From the NCBI RefSeq assembly GCF_947500705.1, contig NZ_CANMSY010000002.1, positions 496,001 to 560,000 on the forward strand: a DNA stretch of 64,000 nt, read 5' to 3'. The translations under genes were made by a program, and so were the position numbers. Positions 33,631 through 41,495 of the stretch are shown piece after piece. Each line of letters begins with the position of its first letter. Positions within the stretch are counted from its first letter, which is position 1. This DNA comes from an uncultured Brachybacterium sp. GTDB lineage: Bacteria; Actinomycetota; Actinomycetes; Actinomycetales; Dermabacteraceae. The notes under the pieces were generated by a model. It did no database searches. It worked only from the letters and a program-made list of their open reading frames with translations, and was not told where the DNA came from.

Positions 33631-34800
33631 ATGGACCTCACCCTGCTGCTGCTGGGCATCGCCTCGGTGCTCACGACCGTCATCACGATCGCCCTGCTGG
33701 TGATGGTGCTGCGCCGCCTCGGCCGCCACCGCAAGGAGCTGAACGACCTGCGCACGGCCGCGGACCGCCGGTCGAGCACGCGCGAGACCGTCGAGGCCAC
33801 GGTCGAGGGCGCAGAAACCTTCGCCGACGATGGCCGGCTCCGCCGGGTCGCCGTGGTGCTGAATCCCTCGAAGTTCGCGGAGACCGATACTTTCCGCCGG
33901 AAGATCACCGAGGTGGTGGAGCGGATCGAGGGCGCGGAGACCGTCTTCTACGAGACCACGATCGACGACCCCGGGAAGGGGCAGACCGAGCAGGCCGTCG
34001 CGGAGGGCGCAGACCTCGTGATGGCTGCCGGCGGCGACGGCACGGTGCGCTTGGTCGCCTCGGTGCTGGCCGGCACCGACACCCGGATGGGCATCATCCC
34101 CGCCGGCACCGGGAACCTGCTGGCGCGCAATATCGACATCCCGCTGGAGGACCCGTCCGCGGCGATGATCGCCGCGCTGACCGGTGAGGACCATCACGTG
34201 GACGTCGGCTGGCTGCGCGTCGGTGACTCCGCCGCCTCGGCCCGCTCCGCCGAACGCCAGATCTTCCTGGTGATCGCCGGCTTCGGCGCCGACGCGGAGA
34301 TGATCGGCTACACCGACCCGGAGATGAAGAAGCGGATCGGCTGGATCGCCTACATCTTCGGCGGGATCCGCACAGTGCTGGGCCGCTCGGTGGACGTGGT
34401 GGTGCAGCTGCCGGACGATACTCGCCATGCTCACAAGGCCCGCACCGTGCTGCTGGGCAACGTGGGCAGGCTGCCGGGAGGCTTCGTGCTGATGCCGGAC
34501 GCCACGATCGACAACGGCCGCCTCGAGGTGGTCGTCGCGGGCTGGCGCGGCGCGGCAGGGTTCAGCCAGGTCGCCGCCCAGGTGATGAATCCGAAGCTGG
34601 TGCCGAAGTATGGGCCCAAGCTCTCCACGATGGAGCGCTACCTGACCACCGGGATCCGGGTGACCACCACCAAGCCGCAGCCGGTGCAGCTGGACGGCGA
34701 CACGGATGTCGACGCGACCCACCTGATCGCGACGGTCGATCCTGGGGTTCTGCGGCTGCGGGTGCCGGAGGGCAAGGGCGCGGAGCAGACCGCCGGCTAA
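33631..34800 (+). CDS. Diacylglycerol kinase-like lipid kinase
   Basis: A 389-residue protein with an N-terminal membrane helix ([20 protein letters not shown] onward), then a DAGK catalytic domain. The ATP-binding motif is [11 protein letters not shown] and the second glycine loop [13 protein letters not shown]. It probably phosphorylates a lipid such as diacylglycerol at the membrane. The start at ATG 33631 fits a leaderless promoter and avoids overlap with serS. Its TAA overlaps the stop codon of the convergent universal stress gene. Confidence 0.88.
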   Translation: MDLTLLLLGIASVLTTVITIALLVMVLRRLGRHRKELNDLRTAADRRSSTRETVEATVEGAETFADDGRLRRVAVVLNPSKFAETDTFRRKITEVVERIEGAETVFYETTIDDPGKGQTEQAVAEGADLVMAAGGDGTVRLVASVLAGTDTRMGIIPAGTGNLLARNIDIPLEDPSAAMIAALTGEDHHVDVGWLRVGDSAASARSAERQIFLVIAGFGADAEMIGYTDPEMKKRIGWIAYIFGGIRTVLGRSVDVVVQLPDDTRHAHKARTVLLGNVGRLPGGFVLMPDATIDNGRLEVVVAGWRGAAGFSQVAAQVMNPKLVPKYGPKLSTMERYLTTGIRVTTTKPQPVQLDGDTDVDATHLIATVDPGVLRLRVPEGKGAEQTAG

Positions 34801-35750
34801 GCCTGCTCGATCCGTTCGTCGTGCAGCGGCGGCACCACCATGACCGGCCGCTTCGCCCCGTGGAGGGTCGTCCGGGACACCGAACCGAGCAGGGCGCTCC
34901 TCAGGGCGCCCCGGCCATGGGAGCCGACGACGATCAGCTGCGCAGCGGGTTCGGCGTCGTGGAGAATCGCGGACGCCTCTCCCTCCCGGACCTCGCCGGA
35001 GATCTCGAGGCCCGGCACGTGCTCTGCGAGCCAGGCGATCTCGCCCGCCAGGTCCTCCTCGAGCTCGGCGCGACGGCGGCCGACGACCTCCCCGACATCG
35101 TCCGGGCGCAATGGGAACCAGTACTCGCCGCTGTCCGGCCTCGGCAGCGCGGTCAGCAGGAGCAGGGAGGTGCCGCGCTCGGCCGCTTCCTGCGCCGCAT
35201 GCAACGCGGCGCGACGGCTGTGGGGCGATCCGTCGACGCCGACCACCACCGGTCCCGTGGAGGGCTCGATGCCCGCGGGGACCACCACCGTGGGGCACCG
35301 CGCGTGGGCGGGCAGGGCCGTGGAGACCGAGCCCAGCACCCGGCCCAGGAAACCTCCTCGCCCGCGGGCACCGACGACCATCAGGTGCGCCCGCTCCGAG
35401 GCGTCCACGAGCCCTCCGACGGAGTCTCCCTCGATCGTCAGGTAGGAGACCTCGCCGGAGTGCTCGGCCAGTCGTGTCGCCGCCACTTCCAGCACGTACC
35501 CAGCGATCTGCCGGCGAGCGTCGTCCTCGGGCTCCGCACTGAGCGAGGCGTAGTTGGCGTAGACCGGGAGCGCGGCCCGATAGGTGGTGATGACGCTCAG
35601 CCGACTCCCGCGGCGGGCGGCGACACCGGCGGCGTAGTCCAGAGCGAGCTCGGAGTTCGGGGAGCCGTCGAATCCGACCGCGACACCGAGGTGTCGCGCG
35701 GCGGGGTCGAAGGGGATCGTGTGCTGCTCGTGGTGTGCCTCTGCGCTCAT
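34797..35750 (-). CDS. Tandem universal stress protein (two UspA domains)
   Basis: A 317-residue protein with two UspA domains, each with an ATP-binding G-2x-G-9x-G-S/T pattern: GARGRGGFLGRVLGSVS and GSHGRGALRSALLGSVS. Tandem ATP-binding Usp proteins are common in actinobacteria and act in stress or dormancy. GGAGGG 7 nt upstream fixes ATG 35750. Tail to tail with the DAGK-like gene, sharing a CTAA at the two stop codons. Confidence 0.92.
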   Translation of the reverse strand: MSAEAHHEQHTIPFDPAARHLGVAVGFDGSPNSELALDYAAGVAARRGSRLSVITTYRAALPVYANYASLSAEPEDDARRQIAGYVLEVAATRLAEHSGEVSYLTIEGDSVGGLVDASERAHLMVVGARGRGGFLGRVLGSVSTALPAHARCPTVVVPAGIEPSTGPVVVGVDGSPHSRRAALHAAQEAAERGTSLLLLTALPRPDSGEYWFPLRPDDVGEVVGRRRAELEEDLAGEIAWLAEHVPGLEISGEVREGEASAILHDAEPAAQLIVVGSHGRGALRSALLGSVSRTTLHGAKRPVMVVPPLHDERIEQA

Positions 35751-35909
35751 GGCAAGCCCTCCGCGGGGCTGCCGACACGGACGACGATGACGCCCCGCTG
35801 TCGAGTCCATCCTCGTCGCTCCCCACCCTACTCCTCGGACGAGAGCTCGCAACAGGACTCGGGGCGCGGCCGTCAGCGGTGGTCGGCGGTCGGCGGTGGC
35901 GAGTGCCGG

Positions 35910-36449
35910 TCAGCCCTTCAGCTTGCCGCTGCGGGCGAGCTCCGGGTCTGTGCAGGAGGAGAGGTCGAAGCAGCAGGGACGACGCTTCCCGCTCCGCAGC
36001 TTGTCGATCGAGACCTCCACGCGGCGGGCGCGGGTGTCGGCGCTGCGGGTCGACCCGACCCAGCGCACCCATTCCCAGCGCGCCATCGGGGTGATGGATG
36101 CCCAGGTCTCCTCGAGATCGTCGGCCTGTTCGAGCGCGGCACCGAGATCCTCCGGGAGCTCCGGCTCGGGCCAGGCCTTGGTGGGGGTGAGAGTGAAGTC
36201 GACGACGCTGCCCTCGCTCAGGTCCAGTTCCCGCTGCAGCGCACCGTCGACGCGCAGCCAGTGCCCCTTGCGGCCGTCGGGCTCGACCACCATGGCCAGC
36301 TCCAGGCCGTTCAGCACGGCATCGACGGCGACCTGGCCGCGGGAGGGCAGCGCAGTGCTGGCCTCCTCGGGGAGCGGGATGAGGAGCCGCTCGTCGATCG
36401 CCCGGACCTCGGCGGTCCCGACGACAGGGCTGCTGGGCTTCGCTGCCAT
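35910..36449 (-). CDS. DUF1905/YdeI (OmpD-associated)-like protein
   Basis: A 179-residue protein: N-terminal DUF1905 beta-barrel (about 1-95), then a YdeI/OmdA-like helical segment (WASITPMARWEWVRWVGS, followed by ADTRARRVEVSIDKL). The family has been tied to bacteriocin or peptide tolerance in enterics, but function in actinobacteria is unproven. It ends with a Cys-containing tail, PCCFDLSSC. AGGAAGAG precedes the ATG. The 159 bp upstream toward the Usp gene start hold nothing that I can name. Confidence 0.8.
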   Translation of the reverse strand: MAAKPSSPVVGTAEVRAIDERLLIPLPEEASTALPSRGQVAVDAVLNGLELAMVVEPDGRKGHWLRVDGALQRELDLSEGSVVDFTLTPTKAWPEPELPEDLGAALEQADDLEETWASITPMARWEWVRWVGSTRSADTRARRVEVSIDKLRSGKRRPCCFDLSSCTDPELARSGKLKG

Positions 36450-36489
36450 GACTGCTCTTCCTCTGCTCGTCCTCAGGTCCTGCTCGTCC

Positions 36490-37467
36490 TCAGATCTCCG
36501 TGGCGGGGTCCGTCGGGGTGATCATCCCCGACAGCCGCTCGATCCACTCGCGGGCGTCGTCGTAGGCATGGTCGGCGAAGTCCTCGCGGACCTCCGCCCG
36601 CTGCCCGTCGATCCGCGGGTACGAGCCGAGATAGTGCACCACCGGGCAGAGCCGGTGGAGCGAGCGCAGGGCGGCGGCGACGCGGCGGTCCTCGATGTGG
36701 CCTTCGATGTCGAGGGAGAAGGAGTATCGGCCGAGGAAGTCACCGATGGGGCGGGACTCGATCCGGGACATGTTCACACCGTTGGAGCTGAGGATCTCGA
36801 GCGCCTCGAGCAGGGCGCCGGAGCGGTTGTGAGGCAGCTGGAGCACGAGCGTGGTCTTGTCGGCGCCGGTGCGGGCGGGGATCCGTCCCTCGCGGGTGAC
36901 CAGCACGAAGCGGGTCACCGCACCGTCGTAGTCCTCGATGCCCTCGGCGAGGACCTCGAGACCGAAGTGCTTCGCGGCGAGCGGGGAGCAGACGGCGGCC
37001 CGGCCGCGAGCCTCGTCTGCGCTCACCGCGGCGAGGTCTCGTGCAGCGGCTGCGGTCGAGGAGGCGGCCGCGATGTTCGCGCCCGGCACGTTCTTCCGCA
37101 ACCAACCCTGGACCTGTGCCTGGGCGTGCGGGTGGGAGGAGACGGTGGTCAGCTCCTCCAGCGGCGTGGCCTCCCGGGCGGCGAGCACGAAGGTGATCTG
37201 CACGGTCTGCTCGGCGACGATGACGATCGAATCGGTCGCGGCGAGCACGTCGAGAGTGCCGGAGACGCCGCCTTCGACCGAGTTCTCGATCGGCGCCATC
37301 AGCGCATCGATATCGCCGGCGAGCAGGTCGGTGGTCGCGGTGGCCACGGCCGAGAAGGGCACCAGCACCGGCTCGGCCGCGGCGAACTCTTCGGGCGTCT
37401 CCGCAAGTGCCTGCAGGAGCGCCTGGTGGGTGAAGGTCGTCTCTGGACCAAGGAATCCGTACCGCAT
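36490..37467 (-). CDS. pheA: Prephenate dehydratase
   Basis: A 325-residue enzyme that makes phenylpyruvate from prephenate for phenylalanine synthesis. The periplasmic-binding-like catalytic domain ends with the essential TRF motif (GAVTRFVLV). A C-terminal ACT domain has GALLEALEILSSNGVNM and ESRPIG, which bind Phe for feedback control. The ATG at 37467 sits 6 nt after TACCCT, a leaderless layout; the upstream in-frame codon at 37491 is less likely. It stands alone, not beside other aromatic genes. Confidence 0.95.
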   Translation of the reverse strand: MRYGFLGPETTFTHQALLQALAETPEEFAAAEPVLVPFSAVATATTDLLAGDIDALMAPIENSVEGGVSGTLDVLAATDSIVIVAEQTVQITFVLAAREATPLEELTTVSSHPHAQAQVQGWLRKNVPGANIAAASSTAAAARDLAAVSADEARGRAAVCSPLAAKHFGLEVLAEGIEDYDGAVTRFVLVTREGRIPARTGADKTTLVLQLPHNRSGALLEALEILSSNGVNMSRIESRPIGDFLGRYSFSLDIEGHIEDRRVAAALRSLHRLCPVVHYLGSYPRIDGQRAEVREDFADHAYDDAREWIERLSGMITPTDPATEI

Positions 37468-37473
37468 AGAGGA

Positions 37474-37479
37474 AGGGTA
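37474..37479 (-). promoter_or_regulatory. Leaderless -10 box of pheA
   Basis: TACCCT on the minus strand, 6 nt before the pheA ATG, with no Shine-Dalgarno sequence. This hexamer and spacing are the same as at serS. Confidence 0.55.
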
Positions 37480-37509
37480 CTTCGGGCGCAAGGACGCGCG
37501 CGGATCCAG

Positions 37510-39072
37510 TCAGAACGGTGGATCCTGGCTCCATCGTTCGCGCTCGGCGGCTTCGTCAGGGTCCTCCCCCGGATCGAGCTTCCCCTCGACGACGGTGTCG
37601 ACGGGCCCCCATTCCTGGTGGATCCGTGCGTTCTCGCCGTTGCGGTCCATCTCTTCCATCAGGCAGAGCCACTGGTAGTGCTCCCACGACTCCATCATGG
37701 CGGTGGCGAGGCGGGGTGTGGCCAGGTCAGGGCGCGGGGAGACCCTCGTCCTCACCAGAGATGGCGAGCCGACCGTCCAGGTGGTGGAGCCGTCGGGTTC
37801 CCTTTCAGGATCCACGCGGCGAGCGGTCTTGAGGTCGTGATGGCCCCAATGCAGTCGGTGGAGGTTGTCGATGCTGGTGGGGCCTCCCCGTTCGGGGTGC
37901 GCATGGTCGAATTCCTCGATGTGGTCGTTCTCCGCGTCATCGGTGGTGCTCTTCGTGCAGCCGGGGACGGCGCAGCGGGGAGTGGTCAGTCGGAGGTGCT
38001 CGACCATCTCCGGAGTGGGGCGGTAGCGCTGAGCCGGAAGCGGGAGGAACCCTCCCGTGATCGGCTCCGTGAAGACCCGGTGCCACACCGGCTCGGCCTC
38101 GGCGAGCTTGCGGGCCATGGCTGCGGGCAGCGGGGTCATGCCGTCATAGGTGGCGGGCGTGTCATCCAGTCCCATCATGGTGAGGACGGGGATGACGATG
38201 TTGATGCGGTGCCGGGGTGCGGGCACCTCGACGCCTGCGGTGTCGAGCAGGGTGCGGTGGATGATCGCGTAGCGCAGTGCGGCGAGGGTCATGGCGCCGC
38301 CGTCACGGGCGAGGTCGCCGTCGAGGTCGAAGGGGATCGGGGCGTCCTGCTCGAGGGCATGGCGCTGCGCGGCCTGGACGGCCTTCGCCGAGGCATCGAG
38401 CCGGCGGGCGAGGGAGAGGATCTCGGGGATCGGGCCGGTGACGCGGAGGCAGGCGATGCCGTCATCGCGCCCGCTGGACTCGACGGTGACGTCACGGGAG
38501 TGCTCCGGGCAGTGGCGCGGCTCCTCCCGCTCGAACCAGGAGACCAGCTGGCGCAATTCATCGTGGAACCGATCAGCGGGAATGGAGGCGAGCTCCCACG
38601 CGGCGATGTATTCATCGGCCAGGGAGCGCTGCGATGGGGTGAATTCCCTGACAGCCTTCAGCATTCTCTGATGCCATTCCTTCGGCATCTCTCCGGAGGC
38701 GAGGCGTTCGAAGGTTCGCGGCATCTCGGCGAGGGCGATATGCGCGTCGCGAATCCGAAAGGACGCGAGCGCCGTGGTGGTGCGCAGCGCGATGGCGATC
38801 GCGAGGCTGCGCTCCTCACGGTCGTCCGCGATGTCCGGGTTCTCGTGGTCGATCCAGAACGGAGCGAGGTCGAGCAGGTGCCGGGCATGACGCCGCGACT
38901 CCTCGCGCTCGGTCTCCATCATGCCGGCCACAGCGGAGGCATCGGCACTGCCGGCTTTGAGCTTGCCGCGCGTGATCAACGACGTGGGGGTCAGTGGCGA
39001 GCGCGCACGGACCTGGATGAACGGAGGGGCACCGTCAGATCGACCGACAGGACGCTGCTCTGTCACGGCCAT
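37510..39072 (-). CDS. DUF222/13E12-type HNH endonuclease domain protein
   Basis: A 520-residue protein of the actinobacterial 13E12 repeat group. The DUF222 region covers roughly the first 350 residues. An HNH nuclease-like module follows: CAVPGCTKSTTDDAENDH then NLHRLHWGHHDLKT, with paired Cys, D-H and the final H-H. These genes occur in many copies in actinobacterial genomes and can be mobile; activity is mostly untested. GAGGAGG 8 nt before ATG 39072 sets the start. A well-formed promoter and an inverted repeat lie just upstream. Confidence 0.88.
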   Translation of the reverse strand: MAVTEQRPVGRSDGAPPFIQVRARSPLTPTSLITRGKLKAGSADASAVAGMMETEREESRRHARHLLDLAPFWIDHENPDIADDREERSLAIAIALRTTTALASFRIRDAHIALAEMPRTFERLASGEMPKEWHQRMLKAVREFTPSQRSLADEYIAAWELASIPADRFHDELRQLVSWFEREEPRHCPEHSRDVTVESSGRDDGIACLRVTGPIPEILSLARRLDASAKAVQAAQRHALEQDAPIPFDLDGDLARDGGAMTLAALRYAIIHRTLLDTAGVEVPAPRHRINIVIPVLTMMGLDDTPATYDGMTPLPAAMARKLAEAEPVWHRVFTEPITGGFLPLPAQRYRPTPEMVEHLRLTTPRCAVPGCTKSTTDDAENDHIEEFDHAHPERGGPTSIDNLHRLHWGHHDLKTARRVDPEREPDGSTTWTVGSPSLVRTRVSPRPDLATPRLATAMMESWEHYQWLCLMEEMDRNGENARIHQEWGPVDTVVEGKLDPGEDPDEAAERERWSQDPPF

Positions 39073-39101
39073 CGTCTCCACCTCCTCGTCGGCACGATCG
39101 C

Positions 39102-39169
39102 GAAAGAACTACTCGAAGAATGGTTCTTTCCGAGGTCTCCATCTTATCTCCGGGCACCACCGAGAACAA
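39102..39169 (-). promoter_or_regulatory. Promoter and inverted repeat upstream of the DUF222-HNH gene
   Basis: On the minus strand TTGTTC (39164-39169), a 17-bp spacer and TAAGAT (39141-39146) form the best vegetative-type promoter that I saw. Just downstream, arms GAAAGAAC (39102-39109) and GTTCTTTC (39123-39130) pair perfectly around 13 bp, as an operator or leader hairpin. The surrounding 39082-39333 interval is noticeably more AT-rich than the rest and holds no gene that I can support. Confidence 0.6.
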
Positions 39170-39333
39170 GGCATCCCCGCGGATGGGGATTAAATTGTGG
39201 ATAACTCCGAGTGGGGAGGAACGGTCGCACCGATCCACCATTGATCACACAATTCGTCCACATTCTTCGAGGTGCCTTGACCGTGCGCGAAGGATATGCG
39301 TGAGAAGAGTAAGGGACGGAGGGAGTGCACCCC

Positions 39334-39834
39334 TCAGCTCTTTCGAAGCTCAAGGACCCAGCGGTCCACGGTGCGTGCCGCATCCGCCGGATGTCGTTCC
39401 ACCACGCCTGTCGGCTGTGCACCGATGCTCCGGGCGAGGGCGCGGGAAGCTTCGTTCGACGGCGCGATGCGCAGGACGAGTCGTGAGATCCGCGGGTCGA
39501 CTCGAGCGCGTGCGGTCAGCGCTGCCGCCAGGGCGTGGCCGTGACCGCGGCCGCGGTGGGGCAAGAGGATCCAGTACGTCAGTGCGGCCTCACCACGCTC
39601 GAGGCCCGGGTCCACCAGATTGAGCCCGCCGCCGCCGATCAGCACACCGTCGAGGGAGGCCGCGAATTCACGGATCGGCCCGTCGGCCTGCCATCGTGCC
39701 GCGCGGGCGAGGAACGAGTCCAGGCTCTCCCGGCTCCAGCGCTCCCCCACGATCTCCGCAGCGAGCGCCGTGTCCTGCCCGGCGAGGATGGCGTCGGCGT
39801 GCCCGGGGCCGAGCCTTTCCAGATGGATCCTCAC
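39334..39834 (-). CDS. GNAT-family N-acetyltransferase
   Basis: A 166-residue GNAT protein of the RimJ/RimL type. The acetyl-CoA binding motif A appears as ILLPHRGRGHGHALAAALTA, followed by RLVLRIAPSNEASRALARSIG. I chose GTG 39834 because GGAG lies 7 nt upstream and the fold starts there; the frame remains open further upstream. Substrate unknown. It is downstream of the GntR gene by 112 bp on the same strand. Confidence 0.82.
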   Translation of the reverse strand: MRIHLERLGPGHADAILAGQDTALAAEIVGERWSRESLDSFLARAARWQADGPIREFAASLDGVLIGGGGLNLVDPGLERGEAALTYWILLPHRGRGHGHALAAALTARARVDPRISRLVLRIAPSNEASRALARSIGAQPTGVVERHPADAARTVDRWVLELRKS

Positions 39835-39946
39835 CCCTGCACTCCGGTCGGTGGAGCGCTCTTCGACGCCCTGCTGGCTGATCTCGACCACGACCTTCGG
39901 AAAGGTGCCGCCGCTGCGGCATCGTGCTGCGCGAGACGCACCTGCG

Positions 39947-40372
39947 TCATGCTCCCCCGTCGCTCGCACCCGAGAGCGCTGCACGCACCGAGGCGAGGAT
40001 CTCCACGTCACGGGCACCGCGGGCCCGTGCGGCGGCGATCGGGCCGGCGAACAGGGCCACCAGCCCCGCATCCACCGGCCCACCGGCCTCGCGCTGGACG
40101 GTCGACGCGAGCTTGCGCGCCTCCATCGCCGCCCCGGGGGCGACGGTCGTCCCCGCCCCCCGACGGGTGAGCACGATCTGGGACTCCTCGAGCAGCTTGT
40201 ACGCGCGCGCGACGGTGCCGGCCGCGAGGCCGAGGTCGCCCGCCAGGACACGAATCGCAGGAAGTTTGTCGCCCGGCTTCAGCTCACCCGTGCGGACCTG
40301 CTCGATGATCTCGCGGCGGACCTGCTCGTAGGGCGGGGTCGGATTGTTCATGTCGACCACGATATGACTCAT
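39947..40372 (-). CDS. GntR-family (YhcF-like) regulator
   Basis: A 141-residue protein with an N-terminal winged helix (PPYEQVRREIIEQVRTGEL, then LAGDLGLAAGTVARAYKLLEE) and a short helical C-terminal part, as in YhcF/YtrA-type GntR proteins. It overlaps the stop of the upstream membrane protein gene by 4 bp and so is coupled to it. The perfect 28-bp palindrome in that gene's promoter is its likely operator. Confidence 0.9.
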   Translation of the reverse strand: MSHIVVDMNNPTPPYEQVRREIIEQVRTGELKPGDKLPAIRVLAGDLGLAAGTVARAYKLLEESQIVLTRRGAGTTVAPGAAMEARKLASTVQREAGGPVDAGLVALFAGPIAAARARGARDVEILASVRAALSGASDGGA

Positions 40373-41322
40373 CGGCGCTCCCCCTGCACCCCGGCCACAT
40401 CCGATCCGTCGACCACAGTCTCCGGTACGCGCACATCACGCGGTGCCCCCTTCCTCGCGATCGCCTCCGGGAAGACCACCATCACCAGTCCCACCGGCAG
40501 CACCAGGAGGCCGACGACGACCCCGACGCCGCTGAGCACGATGCACGCCAGCTCGACGCCGGTGGCGGCATGTTCTGCAGAGGGGAGCAGCTGCATCCCC
40601 ATGAGCGCCGCGACCGGCAGCAGGGTGAGCGAAGCGACGAGCACAAGCGCTCCGAGCACGGAGGTGAAGGAGCGCCGTCGCAGCAGGATGTCCTGCACAT
40701 CGTCGCTCGGACGGCGGCGAAGGATCACACGGAGCGCCAGAGCTGCCGCGACGCAGAGCACGAGCAGCCCACCCCAGATCGGGAGCGTGTACTGCGCTCC
40801 CGGGAAGGGGCTGGAAGTCGATTCCAGGATTCCGCCGCCCTCGAGCACGTCCACGGTCGCATAGAAGCGTCCGTCCGTCGCGAGCACGGTGGAGATCGCC
40901 GTGAGGAGCACGAGCACCCCGACGGCGACCGTGCAGAGCACGACCGCGAAACGGGGGACCAGGTCTCCTGCGGTGCGGCGGCGCAGCGAGGCCCGACGCA
41001 CCGAGTTCCGAGGCGCGGGCAGGGTGAGCTCTCCGCCCGCGATGGCGAGCACCAGGACGAGGCCGCCGGCAGCCGGGCCGAAGGAGGCCAGGGCTCCATG
41101 GGCCAACGGCCCCGAGACCGAGCCTCCTGAGGTGCCGACGGACACGACCACCCCCATCATGAGGAGCCCGAGGAGCAGCCCGGCCCAGCGCGCGAGAAGC
41201 GCGCCGCGATGCAGGCCCGTGCGTTCAGCGCCGAGGCCGCCGGCGACGACGAGAGCTCCGACGAGCACCAGCGCAGCGACTGCGACGACAGGGACCACCA
41301 GCAGGACGAGAGCACCGGACAT
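40369..41322 (-). CDS. Multi-helix membrane protein, unknown, in a GntR operon
   Basis: A 317-residue protein with about eight hydrophobic segments, charged loops and no family that I recognise. GGAGG six nt before ATG 41322 fixes the start. It is the first gene of a two-gene unit with the GntR regulator that follows. A transport or sensing role is possible, but nothing in the sequence proves it. Confidence 0.7.
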   Translation of the reverse strand: MSGALVLLVVPVVAVAALVLVGALVVAGGLGAERTGLHRGALLARWAGLLLGLLMMGVVVSVGTSGGSVSGPLAHGALASFGPAAGGLVLVLAIAGGELTLPAPRNSVRRASLRRRTAGDLVPRFAVVLCTVAVGVLVLLTAISTVLATDGRFYATVDVLEGGGILESTSSPFPGAQYTLPIWGGLLVLCVAAALALRVILRRRPSDDVQDILLRRRSFTSVLGALVLVASLTLLPVAALMGMQLLPSAEHAATGVELACIVLSGVGVVVGLLVLPVGLVMVVFPEAIARKGAPRDVRVPETVVDGSDVAGVQGERR

Positions 41323-41343
41323 GGCATACCTCCAGGGGGAAAC

Positions 41344-41406
41344 TTGTATCAGGTAAACGACACAATGGACCGCCCGGACCTTTGTGTCAATAGCTTGACA
41401 CAAAGG
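41344..41406 (-). promoter_or_regulatory. GntR operators and promoter
   Basis: A perfect palindrome with 12-bp arms, CCTTTGTGTCAA (41379-41390) and TTGACACAAAGG (41395-41406), has a 4-bp centre. A second, imperfect pair, TTGTATC (41344-41350) and GACACAA (41359-41365), shares the TTGTGTC half-site. On the minus strand TTGACA inside the first palindrome (41385-41390) serves as -35, with CATTGT 17 bp on. Binding would therefore shut off the membrane protein/GntR operon. Confidence 0.7.
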
Positions 41407-41483
41407 AGATGCTCCAGTGAGGGAGCGGTGGAGGGTCTGCAACGGCCGGCCGCGCAGCGCAGTCCTTCCCCGACGCCTCCCCG

Positions 41484-41489
41484 TAGCAT
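41484..41489 (+). promoter_or_regulatory. Leaderless -10 box of the phosphatase-like membrane protein
   Basis: TAGCAT lies exactly 6 nt before GTG 41496. With no usable ribosome site this supports leaderless initiation at that GTG. Confidence 0.5.
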
Positions 41490-41495
41490 CGGAGC

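Noticed and set aside
33583-36072. 829-codon minus-strand open frame across the DAGK-like and Usp genes
   Set aside because: Its translation is low-complexity Arg/His/Gln-rich, and both overlapped genes are clear family members in other frames.
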